Source: Pseudoflavitalea rhizosphaerae
Lineage (GTDB): Bacteria; Bacteroidota; Bacteroidia; Chitinophagales; Chitinophagaceae
Length of the DNA: 64,000 nucleotides
Direction of reading: 5' to 3'
Assembly: GCF_003991355.1 (NCBI RefSeq)
Contig: NZ_RCSU01000007.1
Span: forward strand, 186,001-250,000
The position numbers and the translations under genes are program-made. The notes below the pieces were generated by a model. The model was not told where the DNA came from, did no database searches, and worked only from the letters and a program-made list of their open reading frames with translations. This document shows, one piece after another, positions 44,010-52,443 of the stretch (position 1 is the first letter of the stretch; every line of letters starts with the position of its first letter).

Positions 44010-45110
44010 ATGAAACACTTATCCTTGCTCTCGTTTTTTTTGATTGCGTCCGGCATCTTGCACCTGAATGCTCAAAATACTTTTCCCTGGCCCGAAACTG
44101 GCACTGTTGGTATTGGCACTACTACGCCATTGTACAATCTTCATGTGATGAATACTGGAATTCCGCTAATGACAGAAAATACTGGAACTTCAACCAACAA
44201 CTTAACAACAGTGCTGGGATTAACGAAAACAACTACAGGTACTATGGTGGATGGCTTTGGTCCGGTAGTCTCTTTTTATGTTCAGGGTAATAGTGCAGTT
44301 AGAAATATGATAGGTTTTTTGGGAATGTCTCGAAAGGGGGCAGATAAAACAGGAGTTATGACGTTTCACACTGGTAATGCCGGAACAATTACTGAAAAGA
44401 TGCGGATAACTAACACTGGTTTTGTTGGAATCGCTAATAACAATCCCCTTTATCCTTTGGACATCAGTAAGAATTCTAATGATGCCAGTCCTACATTGAA
44501 TATCAGGAACGCTAATGCAGGGGCAAGTTCCCAAACTTCAATTAGTTTTTTTAACAATGCGGGAACTACGTTTAATACCCATGGAGCGATAGTCAGCTTA
44601 ACCTCTACTACATCTACAATTCCAAACACTCTTCAAATGTGGAACTTTATGAGTGGAGCAGTGAGATTTGGAACCAATAATACAGAAAGAATGCGTATTG
44701 CTTCGAATGGAAATGTGGGGATTGGCACTACGAATATCACGGATGTGAATTTCAAACTGTTCGTTGAAGGTAATATTCGTGCCAGGAAAGTACGTATAGA
44801 CGCAGAAACCTGGCCGGACTATGTTTTTCATCCTGCGTATCAACTAAGGCCCTTGGAGGAAGTAGAGGCTTATATAAAAAGTTATCAGCACTTACCAGAT
44901 GTGCCATCGGCCGAGGAGGTAAAGACAAATGGGATTGACGTTGGAGAGAATCAGGCTGCATTGCTGAAGAAAATTGAAGAATTGATGTTGTATACAATTG
45001 AGCAACACAAAAAAATTGAAGCGCTTGTCAAAAAGAGTGAAGAGCAGGAAAAAAAGAATGAGGCACAGGAAAGGGAGATCGAATTATTGAAAAAGCAAAT
45101 CAATAAGTAA
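44010..45110 (+). CDS. Secreted tail-fibre-like repeat protein
   Basis: Exported protein of 366 residues with a signal peptide (LLSFFLIASGILHLNAQ). It then has repeated short beta units of the phage tail-fibre type: TGTVGIGTTTPLYNLHV, EKMRITNTGFVGIANNNPLY, ERMRIASNGNVGIGTTN. Its end resembles the stub left where other family members carry an endosialidase chaperone: WPDYVFHPAYQLRPLEEVEA, LPDVPSAEEV, then a coiled coil of about 60 residues (KKIEELMLYTIEQHKKIEAL). Such proteins are common in Chitinophagaceae and probably trimeric, but the role is unknown. A strong terminator follows. Confidence 0.82.
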   Translation: MKHLSLLSFFLIASGILHLNAQNTFPWPETGTVGIGTTTPLYNLHVMNTGIPLMTENTGTSTNNLTTVLGLTKTTTGTMVDGFGPVVSFYVQGNSAVRNMIGFLGMSRKGADKTGVMTFHTGNAGTITEKMRITNTGFVGIANNNPLYPLDISKNSNDASPTLNIRNANAGASSQTSISFFNNAGTTFNTHGAIVSLTSTTSTIPNTLQMWNFMSGAVRFGTNNTERMRIASNGNVGIGTTNITDVNFKLFVEGNIRARKVRIDAETWPDYVFHPAYQLRPLEEVEAYIKSYQHLPDVPSAEEVKTNGIDVGENQAALLKKIEELMLYTIEQHKKIEALVKKSEEQEKKNEAQEREIELLKKQINK

Positions 45111-45129
45111 CGAGCGTATTACAATAAAT

Positions 45130-45165
45130 GCAAAAGGTCGCTTCCAAACGGAGCGACCTTTTGCA
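45130..45165. terminator. Strong terminator hairpin after the tail-fibre-like gene
   Basis: GCAAAAGGTCGC pairs with GCGACCTTTTGC around TTCCAAACGGA-type loop sequence, followed by ATTTTC. The stem has T-rich 3' ends on both strands. Confidence 0.85.
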
Positions 45166-45194
45166 TTTTCAGAGAAGGGGATGGATTGCAGTGT

Positions 45195-45530
45195 TTATTT
45201 CTCTTTGAATATTTTTTCCAGTTTTGCGCGGAAGTGGTTCCTGAGGGGCATGCTGTCAGGGCTGATGAGGTAATTGTTGGGGAAACTAACAATACTTCAA
45301 TTCCATAATTTATCCTGGTGAATTGTCTCCAAATCGGCAGGGGCCACAAGTGCTGGCACAGAAATCAAACATTACAAATTTCCAATTGAAGTCTGCCAGA
45401 GAAACGGGATTGTTGGCAGTATCATATAAGGAATTCACCAGGGTTGACTAAGAAGACAATAGTGGATTCCCCAACATTCAGCGTTTGACTTTTATAGTCA
45501 GCTCTATGCGTAATACCAGATTTTATAAGG
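45195..45530 (-). pseudogene. Decayed TlpA-like thioredoxin-domain gene
   Basis: On the minus strand, pieces in different frames recall a Bacteroidetes TlpA/AhpC-type redox lipoprotein in the right order. First comes HRADYKSQTLNVGESTIVFL, then (frameshifted) NPVSLADFNWKFVMFDFCAS with the CxxC motif TCGPCRFGDN near 45330, and finally NYLISPDSMPLRNHFRAKLE ending at a TAA at 45195. The stretch between the CxxC motif and the C-terminus is deleted. No intact start or frame exists. Confidence 0.55.
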
Positions 45531-45692
45531 TGTAAAATTTGGTTTTCCAGCTCCTACTACATAGCACACTTACCAGTGTTTTTGTCACATTTATCAGCTT
45601 TAGAATTACGGTTATGAATAATATTGGAATGAAGTCCTATTAGAAGGCTTATTGGCAAAGGACTTAAACTCAACAACTCTTCCAGATTATGG

Positions 45693-46844
45693 TTGTCTTC
45701 TCCATTCCTCGATAATATCCAGGAGGATGCAGATGCTTCTTATAAAATGTTGTTTGCCCATAAATATGACGAATTGGGTAGAAGAGTTCAAAAGACACTT
45801 GCTCCTCAGTACAATAATGGACAAGGGTTAGAAACCCTCAATTTTGACTTTAATATCAAAGGCTGGCTTACGGGTATCAATAAAGACTATGCGCTGGGAG
45901 AATATAATTCTGATCAGTGGGAGCATTATTTCGGTATTTATATCGGTTATGATAATCGCGATAATAAATTCTCCAATGGGCTTTTAAACGGAAACATTAC
46001 CGGTGTTCAATGGAAAAGTCAGGGTGATAATACACCAAGAAAATATGAATACGAATATGATAATCTTGATCGCTTAACCAAAGCTACCTTCACTCAGAAA
46101 GGTAATAGCAGCGAAGGGTGGAACAATTCCAGGCTCGACTACACAGTGAAAGATATTGCCTATGATGCAAATGGAAATCTGTTTTCCATGACCAATATGG
46201 GCACACTGTTGGGAAGCGCATCAAAAGTGGAGATTGATAAACTTAGTTACGTTTACAAACCTTTATCCAACAGGCTGACACGAATTGATGATCTCAGTAC
46301 AACTGGCGCCAGCAATGGTAAATCCGGAGATTTTAAAGATGGAACCAATACTGGAAGTACTGATGATTATGATTACGATCTTAACGGTAACCTTTCGCTG
46401 GACAGAAATAAAGAGATAAGAACAGGTTCTGCAAAAGGTGTTACTTATAATATTTTCGATAAGCCTGTTTCTATCAATGTTGAGGGCAAAGGGCATATCA
46501 GGTATGTATATGATGGAGGAGGAAGTGGAAGAGCAAGTGCGGATGTTAGTAAAATTAAGCTTACAGATGTTCAAATCGTTGCAAAAAGAGATGCATTTCA
46601 CCATATAAAAGGGTTCTCTGCCGCCAAATTAGATCAAGCTAGCTATGATCGATATTCAATACGTGGAAGAGAACAACAATTGATCGATTATAATGGAGGA
46701 GCTCAGTCTGATTTGGGCTCACCAAGAAAGTCGGGCAACCCAATCAGAGGTGTGAGTAGATGGAATAAAAAGGGGATGATGTATTGGTTGGCATCAACTC
46801 GTGAATTCGGATTATTATTTAGATTTACAGGATACTTTCAATAA
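45693..46844 (+). CDS. Truncated Rhs/YD-repeat protein with C-terminal toxin-like tip
   Basis: About 383 residues. Residues 20-280 hold YD-repeat style sequence (YDELGRRVQKTLAPQYNNGQ, KYEYEYDNLDRLTKATFTQK, IAYDANGNLFSMTNMG, DYDYDLNGNLSLDRNKEI). The repeats stop at IRYVYDGGGSG without the conserved Rhs core, and run straight into a polar tail of about 100 residues with LIDYNGGAQSDLGSPRKSG, as found at polymorphic-toxin tips. There is no signal peptide and no long N-terminal part; full Rhs proteins are 1000-3000 residues. The first codon is a TTG and the frame is open upstream, so the true start is uncertain. An Imm26-like gene starts 5 nt after the stop, which supports a toxin-immunity cassette left from a larger locus. 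Confidence 0.72.
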   Translation: MSSPFLDNIQEDADASYKMLFAHKYDELGRRVQKTLAPQYNNGQGLETLNFDFNIKGWLTGINKDYALGEYNSDQWEHYFGIYIGYDNRDNKFSNGLLNGNITGVQWKSQGDNTPRKYEYEYDNLDRLTKATFTQKGNSSEGWNNSRLDYTVKDIAYDANGNLFSMTNMGTLLGSASKVEIDKLSYVYKPLSNRLTRIDDLSTTGASNGKSGDFKDGTNTGSTDDYDYDLNGNLSLDRNKEIRTGSAKGVTYNIFDKPVSINVEGKGHIRYVYDGGGSGRASADVSKIKLTDVQIVAKRDAFHHIKGFSAAKLDQASYDRYSIRGREQQLIDYNGGAQSDLGSPRKSGNPIRGVSRWNKKGMMYWLASTREFGLLFRFTGYFQ

Positions 46845-46849
46845 TTTAT

Positions 46850-47317
46850 ATGCGAATTACACATAATAGTAAAGGTCATTTTTTCAGAATTCCAATAGAT
46901 GAGAAATTTCATTCATACGGGAGGCTTGTAGCTCCTTTTACTTTTATAATATATGATTATAGGACTGATGTTGAGGAGATTGACCTTGAAAAAATAGCTC
47001 AGGCCGATGTGTTGTTTCATGCGGTGGTACACAAATCAGCCTATAAGGAGTGGAAAGTGATCGGGGTAAAAGAACTCGAAAATAAAATTGACCTAAATGA
47101 AATTGTTTTCTTTTATCAAAATACATATGACCTTTACAATTGCTCCAAAATCAGTTTGGATCAGTTAACTAATATAAAATGCAAACCCGAGGATTGCATA
47201 GGCTTGCAGCCTATAGTCATTTATGAACCGTTTCATATTCAGCGACGTTTAAAGTTCCATTATGAAGGCAAGGAGGATCCACAGCTTAATTTATTTAGGC
47301 TTCAGTTACCTATATGA
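46850..47317 (+). CDS. Imm26-type immunity protein
   Basis: A 155-residue soluble protein with the layout of immunity protein 26: an N-terminal GHFFRIPIDEKFHSYGRLVA strand pair, FIIYDYR, ADVLFHAVVHKSAYKEWKVI, and a C-terminal GLQPIVIYEPFHIQRRL. Imm26 proteins neutralise the tip domains of contact-dependent or Rhs toxins. It follows the Rhs-like gene by 5 nt, the usual toxin-immunity order. AT content is higher than in neighbouring housekeeping genes, consistent with transfer. Confidence 0.75.
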   Translation: MRITHNSKGHFFRIPIDEKFHSYGRLVAPFTFIIYDYRTDVEEIDLEKIAQADVLFHAVVHKSAYKEWKVIGVKELENKIDLNEIVFFYQNTYDLYNCSKISLDQLTNIKCKPEDCIGLQPIVIYEPFHIQRRLKFHYEGKEDPQLNLFRLQLPI

Positions 47318-47351
47318 AATTGATTTCAAAGAGTTAAAAGCTAATGGTTTT

Positions 47352-48293
47352 ATGAAATTGTTTTTTCGGACAGCCCTGGCGTTCCCTGTTATGGTTTCCG
47401 CTTGTAAAGAAAGCACTAATTTAAAAAATGTAAAAGGTACTTCCGCTCAAAGTACGTATTCGCTGCGTTTAGAGCCTGAAGTTGGCCTACGCTACAATTA
47501 CGATATCCTCAGCGAAAGCAAAACTACTTATGAAATAGGGGGCGAGGAAAAGGAAAGTGGCAACTCTATTAAGATGAATGTGTCTTATGAAACAAGTAAG
47601 GATTCAAGTAATAATTTACTTTTTCATATAACCTACAATCGCTTTAAGGCTAAAATTGAAACAGAAAATCAGGAGAGAAATCTCGATGCATCCAACACTT
47701 TAGTCGAAGCGCCACCTGCTGAAAAAATGTTCGCTGCTTTTAAAGGAGCACAGCTCAAAGCCGTCATTTCTCCCAAAGGAGACGTAAAATCACTTACAGG
47801 CCTATCTGAACTTTTCAAACATATGGAGCAGATTGCAGGAGACGACGAAGAGGCGTTATCTATGCTCAAAAACTCTGTCCAAAAAAACATGGGGCCAGAA
47901 TACTTTCAAAACATTATCGAAAGCATGTTCAAATTATTTCCGGATTCAGCCCTAAATATTGGACAATCCTGGGAATTAGAAAATACTGTTAATAATGAGT
48001 TCAAGTCTTCAGTAAAATCGGTTTTTACATTACGAAAAATCTCAGATGGGATTGCTTTTCTGGATGTAAAAGGAGTGGTTGTGTCGAATGATGAAAAAGT
48101 TGCAGTGCAAGGTGTAAATGCACTAGTTAATTTGGAAGGAACCCAAGAGGGTGAAGTACAGATTGAAGAAAAGACAGGAATGCTATTACAAAGTAATTTG
48201 AAGCTGAAAGCTAAAGGGGCCATCGATGTGACGGCACGAAAGATACCGTTTACCTTTCAAACAAAGAACGAGGTAAAGGGGGAAAAGCAATAG
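47352..48293 (+). CDS. DUF6263-like lipoprotein
   Basis: Lipoprotein of 313 residues. The signal peptide from the ATG at 47352 reads LFFRTALAFPVMVSAC, with the acylated cysteine in SACKES; the frame extends upstream to 47262, overlapping the immunity gene, and that part is rejected. The mature protein begins YSLRLEPEVGLRYNYDI and has GAQLKAVISPKGDVKSLTGL, LFPDSALNIGQSWELEN and EEKTGMLLQSNLKLKAKG blocks, as seen in proteins annotated DUF6263. The function is unknown. It is AT-rich like the immunity gene before it and convergent with argH. Confidence 0.7.
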   Translation: MKLFFRTALAFPVMVSACKESTNLKNVKGTSAQSTYSLRLEPEVGLRYNYDILSESKTTYEIGGEEKESGNSIKMNVSYETSKDSSNNLLFHITYNRFKAKIETENQERNLDASNTLVEAPPAEKMFAAFKGAQLKAVISPKGDVKSLTGLSELFKHMEQIAGDDEEALSMLKNSVQKNMGPEYFQNIIESMFKLFPDSALNIGQSWELENTVNNEFKSSVKSVFTLRKISDGIAFLDVKGVVVSNDEKVAVQGVNALVNLEGTQEGEVQIEEKTGMLLQSNLKLKAKGAIDVTARKIPFTFQTKNEVKGEKQ

Positions 48294-48307
48294 GCCTCCC
48301 CTTCATT

Positions 48308-49609
48308 CTATGCAAACTTGTTGATGATATTAATCATTTCCTTCTCAATCTCATGATTGCACAAATTCCCCAAACTCCCCTCATGCGTATGATGTAACTG
48401 TTTCTTATAATCGAAATTGAACTTCCCTTCTTCAATATGATTCCCTACCTGCTTGTAAGCTTCACGGAAGGGAATGCCTTTGTTCACCAGCTCGTTCACG
48501 GCTTCCACGCTGAAAAGGTATTTGTATTTCTCATCGTCCAGAATTCCATCTTTCACACTCATATTGGAGAGCATAAGATGCATCATTTCCAGGCATGCTT
48601 TCAGTTCTTCGATAGCCGGGAAAAGAATTTCCTTGGTGAGCTGAAGATCGCGGTGATAGCCGCTTGGCAGGTTGTTCACCAGCAATGTGAGCTCATTGGG
48701 TACGGATTGTATGCGGTTGCATTTGGCGCGGATCAACTCGAATACATCGGGGTTCTTCTTATGCGGCATAATGCTGCTGCCGGTGGTGAGCTCCGATGGA
48801 AAAGAAATGAAGCCAAAATTCTGGTTGATATACAAACAGCAATCCATTGCCAGTCTGCTCAGGGTATTAGCGATATTGCCGATGCCCTGTCCGAGAATAC
48901 GCTCCGTTTTACCGCGGCTCATTTGAGCGTACACGGCATTCCAGTTGAGAGTACCGAATTGTAAAAGTTCGGTTGTGCGTGTACGGTTGAGCGGGAAGGA
49001 AGAACCATAACCTGCCCCGCTTCCCAGCGGGTTCTTGTTTGCTACATAGTAAGCAGAGGATAATACAGCCAGGTCATCCACCAAACTTTCAGCATAGGCC
49101 CCTAACCATAAGCCAAATGATGAAGGCATGGCGATCTGAAGATGTGTGTATCCTGGTAAAAGAACAGCTTTATGTTTTTCGCTGAGGGAGATCAGCAGAT
49201 CGAATAATTTTTTACTCGCGTCTTTGATGGCGAGGATCTCGGAGCGCAGGTAGAGCTTGATATCTACGGCCACCTGATCATTACGGCTGCGGCCGCTATG
49301 GATCATTTTGCCGGCTTCGCCGATGCGTTGCGTAAGCAGCAGTTCCACCTGAGAATGTACATCTTCCACATGCTCTTCGATGCGGAATTTGCCGTCTTTG
49401 ATCTCCTGCAGGATATTTTCCAGTTCGCGTACTGCTTTTGTTGCATCGGGTTTACTCATCAGCCCAACTTCTCCGAGCATGGTCACATGAGCAATAGAGC
49501 CCTGCACATCGAAAGGCGCGAGGAGAATATCGAATTCCTTATCACGTCCTACCGTGAAGTGTTCGATCTGTTCAGATGTTGAAGTGCTTTCTTTCTGCCA
49601 CAGTTTCAT
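48308..49609 (-). CDS. argH: Argininosuccinate lyase
   Basis: Splits argininosuccinate into arginine and fumarate, the last step. The 433-residue product has the fumarase/aspartase-superfamily signature GSSIMPHKKNPD with the catalytic serine loop, plus HSGRSRNDQVAVDIKLYLR, PGYTHLQIAMPSSFG and DCCLYINQNFGFISFP. It is the last gene of the arginine operon, and its start overlaps the argE stop by 4 nt (ATGA). Confidence 0.97.
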   Translation of the reverse strand: MKLWQKESTSTSEQIEHFTVGRDKEFDILLAPFDVQGSIAHVTMLGEVGLMSKPDATKAVRELENILQEIKDGKFRIEEHVEDVHSQVELLLTQRIGEAGKMIHSGRSRNDQVAVDIKLYLRSEILAIKDASKKLFDLLISLSEKHKAVLLPGYTHLQIAMPSSFGLWLGAYAESLVDDLAVLSSAYYVANKNPLGSGAGYGSSFPLNRTRTTELLQFGTLNWNAVYAQMSRGKTERILGQGIGNIANTLSRLAMDCCLYINQNFGFISFPSELTTGSSIMPHKKNPDVFELIRAKCNRIQSVPNELTLLVNNLPSGYHRDLQLTKEILFPAIEELKACLEMMHLMLSNMSVKDGILDDEKYKYLFSVEAVNELVNKGIPFREAYKQVGNHIEEGKFNFDYKKQLHHTHEGSLGNLCNHEIEKEMINIINKFA

Positions 49610-50679
49610 AATACCTGGTTTAAGAGATCAATGTATAATGCAATTCCATCTTCTATTTCTTCGATGTAGATGAATTCATCGGCAGTATGACTGCGCGCTG
49701 AGTCACCGGGGCCCATCTTCAAAGCCTGGAAGGGCATGAGGGCTTTATCTGAAGTGGTGGGCGAACCATAATAAGTCCTGCCAAGTTTGATGCCTGATTG
49801 CACCAGTGGGTGTTCCAACGCGATGCTGGTGGATCGGAGGCGCGTACTGCGGGGTGTTACTTCGCTTTGAATGTTTTTGCGTATCACGTTCAGTATCTCT
49901 TCAAAAGTATAGAGTTCATTTACACGAACGTCAACCACAAACCTGCACTGGGCGGGTACTACATTATGCGCCTTGTTATCGGTTTCAATTACAGTTACGG
50001 AGGTTTTTACAGGACCGAGTAATTCAGATACTTTCGGGAACCTGTAAGCGCTGAACCATTCGATATCCTTCAATGCCTTGTAGATGGCGTTCTCTCCTTC
50101 TTCACGGGCTGCATGTCCTGCGCGGCCATGAGAAAGTGCATCCAGCACCATCAGTCCGCGTTCTGCTACGGCCATCTGCATGAGGGTAGGTTCTCCAACA
50201 ATAGCGCAATCGATGGGCGGCAATTCAGGCAATAATATTTCGATCCCTTCTCTTCCGCTGATCTCTTCTTCTGCGGAGGCTGCAAAGAGCAGGTTATATT
50301 TCAGATCGGTTCGGTTGTAGAAATGCAGGAAGGTGGCGAGCAGGCTCACCAGCGGGCCACCGGCATCATTGCTGCCGAGGCCGAAGAGTTTTCCTTCCTT
50401 AACTATGGGCGTGAAAGGATCGAGTGTATACCCTTTGTTAGGCTTTACAGTATCGTGATGTGAGTTAAGCAGCAGCGTAGGCTTACTTGCATCAAAATGC
50501 CTGTTGGCAGCCCATATATTGTATTTGAATTGCTTTGCTTCAATGCCTCGTTCTTCGAGGAATATTTTGAGGATGCTGGCAGTGTCCTGCTCTTCCTTAC
50601 TGAAAGAGGGCGTAGCGATGAGTTGCTTCAGCAATTCAATCGCACTCTGTTGCAGTTCCTGTATCGAATGATTATTCAT
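49606..50679 (-). CDS. argE: M20 family N-acyl-ornithine/citrulline deacylase
   Basis: Zinc deacylase of 357 residues with M20 metal-site motifs: LLNSHHDTVKP, FGLGSNDAGGPL, the general base in ASAEEEISGREG, CAIVGEPT, and a late histidine in SARSHTADEF. In this operon a carbamoyltransferase of the acylornithine type precedes deacylation, so the natural substrate is probably N-acyl-citrulline rather than N-acetylornithine (inference). Its start overlaps the argB stop by 8 nt and its stop overlaps argH. Confidence 0.9.
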   Translation of the reverse strand: MNNHSIQELQQSAIELLKQLIATPSFSKEEQDTASILKIFLEERGIEAKQFKYNIWAANRHFDASKPTLLLNSHHDTVKPNKGYTLDPFTPIVKEGKLFGLGSNDAGGPLVSLLATFLHFYNRTDLKYNLLFAASAEEEISGREGIEILLPELPPIDCAIVGEPTLMQMAVAERGLMVLDALSHGRAGHAAREEGENAIYKALKDIEWFSAYRFPKVSELLGPVKTSVTVIETDNKAHNVVPAQCRFVVDVRVNELYTFEEILNVIRKNIQSEVTPRSTRLRSTSIALEHPLVQSGIKLGRTYYGSPTTSDKALMPFQALKMGPGDSARSHTADEFIYIEEIEDGIALYIDLLNQVL

Positions 50680-51457
50680 GTACGATGCTTGTGCCGGCTT
50701 TTCCGGCGATCAGTGCTGGCAGTTCTTCCGCTTTTCCGATAATTACTTTTCCTACGCCACTGCGGATGGCTGCAAAGGCATTATCCAGTTTCGGGATCAT
50801 GCCTGCAAATATTTTTTCAGTTGATTTGAGTTCCTGGTAGAACCTGGGATCGATGGAGGGGATAACTGTGCTGTCGTCATTTGCATCCAGCAATACACCG
50901 CTTTTCTCGAAGGAGTAGATCAGTTGCACGTTATAGTGTTTGCTGAGTCCTTTTGCTGTTTCCTGTGCAATGGTATCTGCATTGGTATTCAGCAACTGTC
51001 CTTTGCCGTTATGCGTGATGGGGGCCAGTACCACCGTCATGTTGAGGCTGAGGAGGGCGTGCAACAGTTCTGCATTCACGGCGTCCACATCTCCGGCAAA
51101 GCCGTAGTCGATACCCGCTTTCTCGCGCTTATGTGCGAGGATGGCATTGCCGTCTGCGCCGGTGAGTCCGATGGCATTGCATCCATGTGATTGCAATGCT
51201 GCCACCACTCTTTTGTTGATATCGCCTGCATATACCATCGTAACGATCTTCAGCGTTGCTGCATCCGTGATACGGCGGCCGTCCACCAACTGCTGGGGTA
51301 CGTTCATTTGCTCTGCAAGCTGTGTAGCCAGTTTGCCGCCTCCGTGTACAAGGACCTTCTTCCCGGACAATGCAGCAAAGGATTGCAGGAAGTCCGCCAG
51401 CTTCTCTGAATGGTCGATAATATTACCACCGATCTTAACTACGTACAGTGTTTCCAA
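50672..51457 (-). CDS. argB: N-acylglutamate kinase
   Basis: Phosphorylates N-acetyl- (or N-succinyl-) glutamate, step two of the pathway. The 261-residue amino-acid-kinase-fold protein begins ETLYVVKIGGNIIDHSEKL and has LVHGGGKLATQLAEQ, VDGRRITDAATL, IGLTGADGNAI and VVLAPITHNGKG. The start is unusual: the only suitable codon is a TTG at 51457, 6 nt after the preceding stop, with no ATG until far inside the domain. The C-terminus overlaps the argE start by 8 nt. Confidence 0.95.
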   Translation of the reverse strand: METLYVVKIGGNIIDHSEKLADFLQSFAALSGKKVLVHGGGKLATQLAEQMNVPQQLVDGRRITDAATLKIVTMVYAGDINKRVVAALQSHGCNAIGLTGADGNAILAHKREKAGIDYGFAGDVDAVNAELLHALLSLNMTVVLAPITHNGKGQLLNTNADTIAQETAKGLSKHYNVQLIYSFEKSGVLLDANDDSTVIPSIDPRFYQELKSTEKIFAGMIPKLDNAFAAIRSGVGKVIIGKAEELPALIAGKAGTSIVHE

Positions 51458-51463
51458 TATTGC

Positions 51464-52435
51464 TTATTTAGATTGGAGGATATTCGACAAAACCGCCTGC
51501 GCCGCCCAAACGCGGTTGGACGCCTGCTGGGTCACGATGCTGTTGGGGCCGTCAAGGATCTCATCACTGAGCTCAACGTTCCTTCTTACTGGAAGACAGT
51601 GCATCACTTTCGCATTGTTAGTGGTGCTCAACTTTTCGTTGGTGAGCATCCAGGCGGGATCATTGCAATAGATCTTGCCGTATTCGTTATTGAAAGTGCT
51701 CCAGTTCTTCACGTATACGAAGTCTGCGTCTTTGAGCGCTGCTGACTGGTTATGGGTGATGGTAGCGCCATTGGTGAATTTAGTATCCAGTTCGTAATCC
51801 TCCGGATGCGTGATCACGAAATCTGCATTGCCCCAGGCATTCACCCACTGGGAGAAACTGTTGGCAACACATTGTGGAAGTGGCTTCACGTGTGGTGCCC
51901 AGGTGAGCACGATCTTAGGTTTGCGGCCTGCCGGCAGCGGATTTGCTTTCAGCGTTTCCGTGATAGTGATAATATCGGTAAGGCTTTGCAACGGGTGCAG
52001 TGTTGCGCTTTCCAAACTCACTACAGGGATACCTGCATAGCGGATGAACTGACGGATGAAAAGTTCACTGTAATCGTCCTCACGATTCTTCAAGGAAGGG
52101 AAAGTACGGATAGCGAGGATATCGAAATATTTTCCCATGATCGGCGCCGCATCTTTTACGTGTTCTACAGTGCTGCCGCTCATGATGGCTTCGTCTTCAA
52201 ATTCCAGCGCCCATCCTTCCTGACCAACATTGAAAACAATGGCTTCCATTCCGAGTTGCTGTGCCGCGATCTGCGTGCTCAACCTGGTGCGCATGCTGGG
52301 ATTCAGAAAGAGCAGGCCAATACGTTTGTTGGCGCCCAAAGCTTTATCAACGAAGGGTTGTTGCTTGTAAGCCAGCGCCTGGTCCACCAGTGCGGGAATG
52401 TCTTGTACGTCTTCTGCGGAGATGAATTGTTTCAT
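51464..52435 (-). CDS. argF': N-acylornithine carbamoyltransferase (SOTCase/AOTCase type)
   Basis: Transfers the carbamoyl group to an N-acylated ornithine, making N-acyl-citrulline. The 323-residue product differs from ordinary ornithine carbamoyltransferase in the way the Bacteroides and Xanthomonas enzymes do: FLNPSMRTRLS for the carbamoyl-phosphate site, VLTWAPHVKPLPQCV, FVITHPEDYELD and the C-terminal MHCLPVRRNVELSDE. At the position that decides the acyl group (Pro90 in the B. fragilis succinylornithine enzyme, Glu92 in the Xanthomonas acetylornithine enzyme) this protein has Val90 (GSTVEHV), so it lacks the glutamate and is more likely succinylornithine-specific (inference). It is 8 nt after argD. 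Confidence 0.93.
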   Translation of the reverse strand: MKQFISAEDVQDIPALVDQALAYKQQPFVDKALGANKRIGLLFLNPSMRTRLSTQIAAQQLGMEAIVFNVGQEGWALEFEDEAIMSGSTVEHVKDAAPIMGKYFDILAIRTFPSLKNREDDYSELFIRQFIRYAGIPVVSLESATLHPLQSLTDIITITETLKANPLPAGRKPKIVLTWAPHVKPLPQCVANSFSQWVNAWGNADFVITHPEDYELDTKFTNGATITHNQSAALKDADFVYVKNWSTFNNEYGKIYCNDPAWMLTNEKLSTTNNAKVMHCLPVRRNVELSDEILDGPNSIVTQQASNRVWAAQAVLSNILQSK

Positions 52436-52443
52436 TGGTTATG

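Noticed and set aside
45119-45349. 76-codon minus-strand frame after the tail-fibre-like gene
   Set aside because: A neighbouring frame gives the thioredoxin-like C-terminus; this one is its shadow and includes the terminator.
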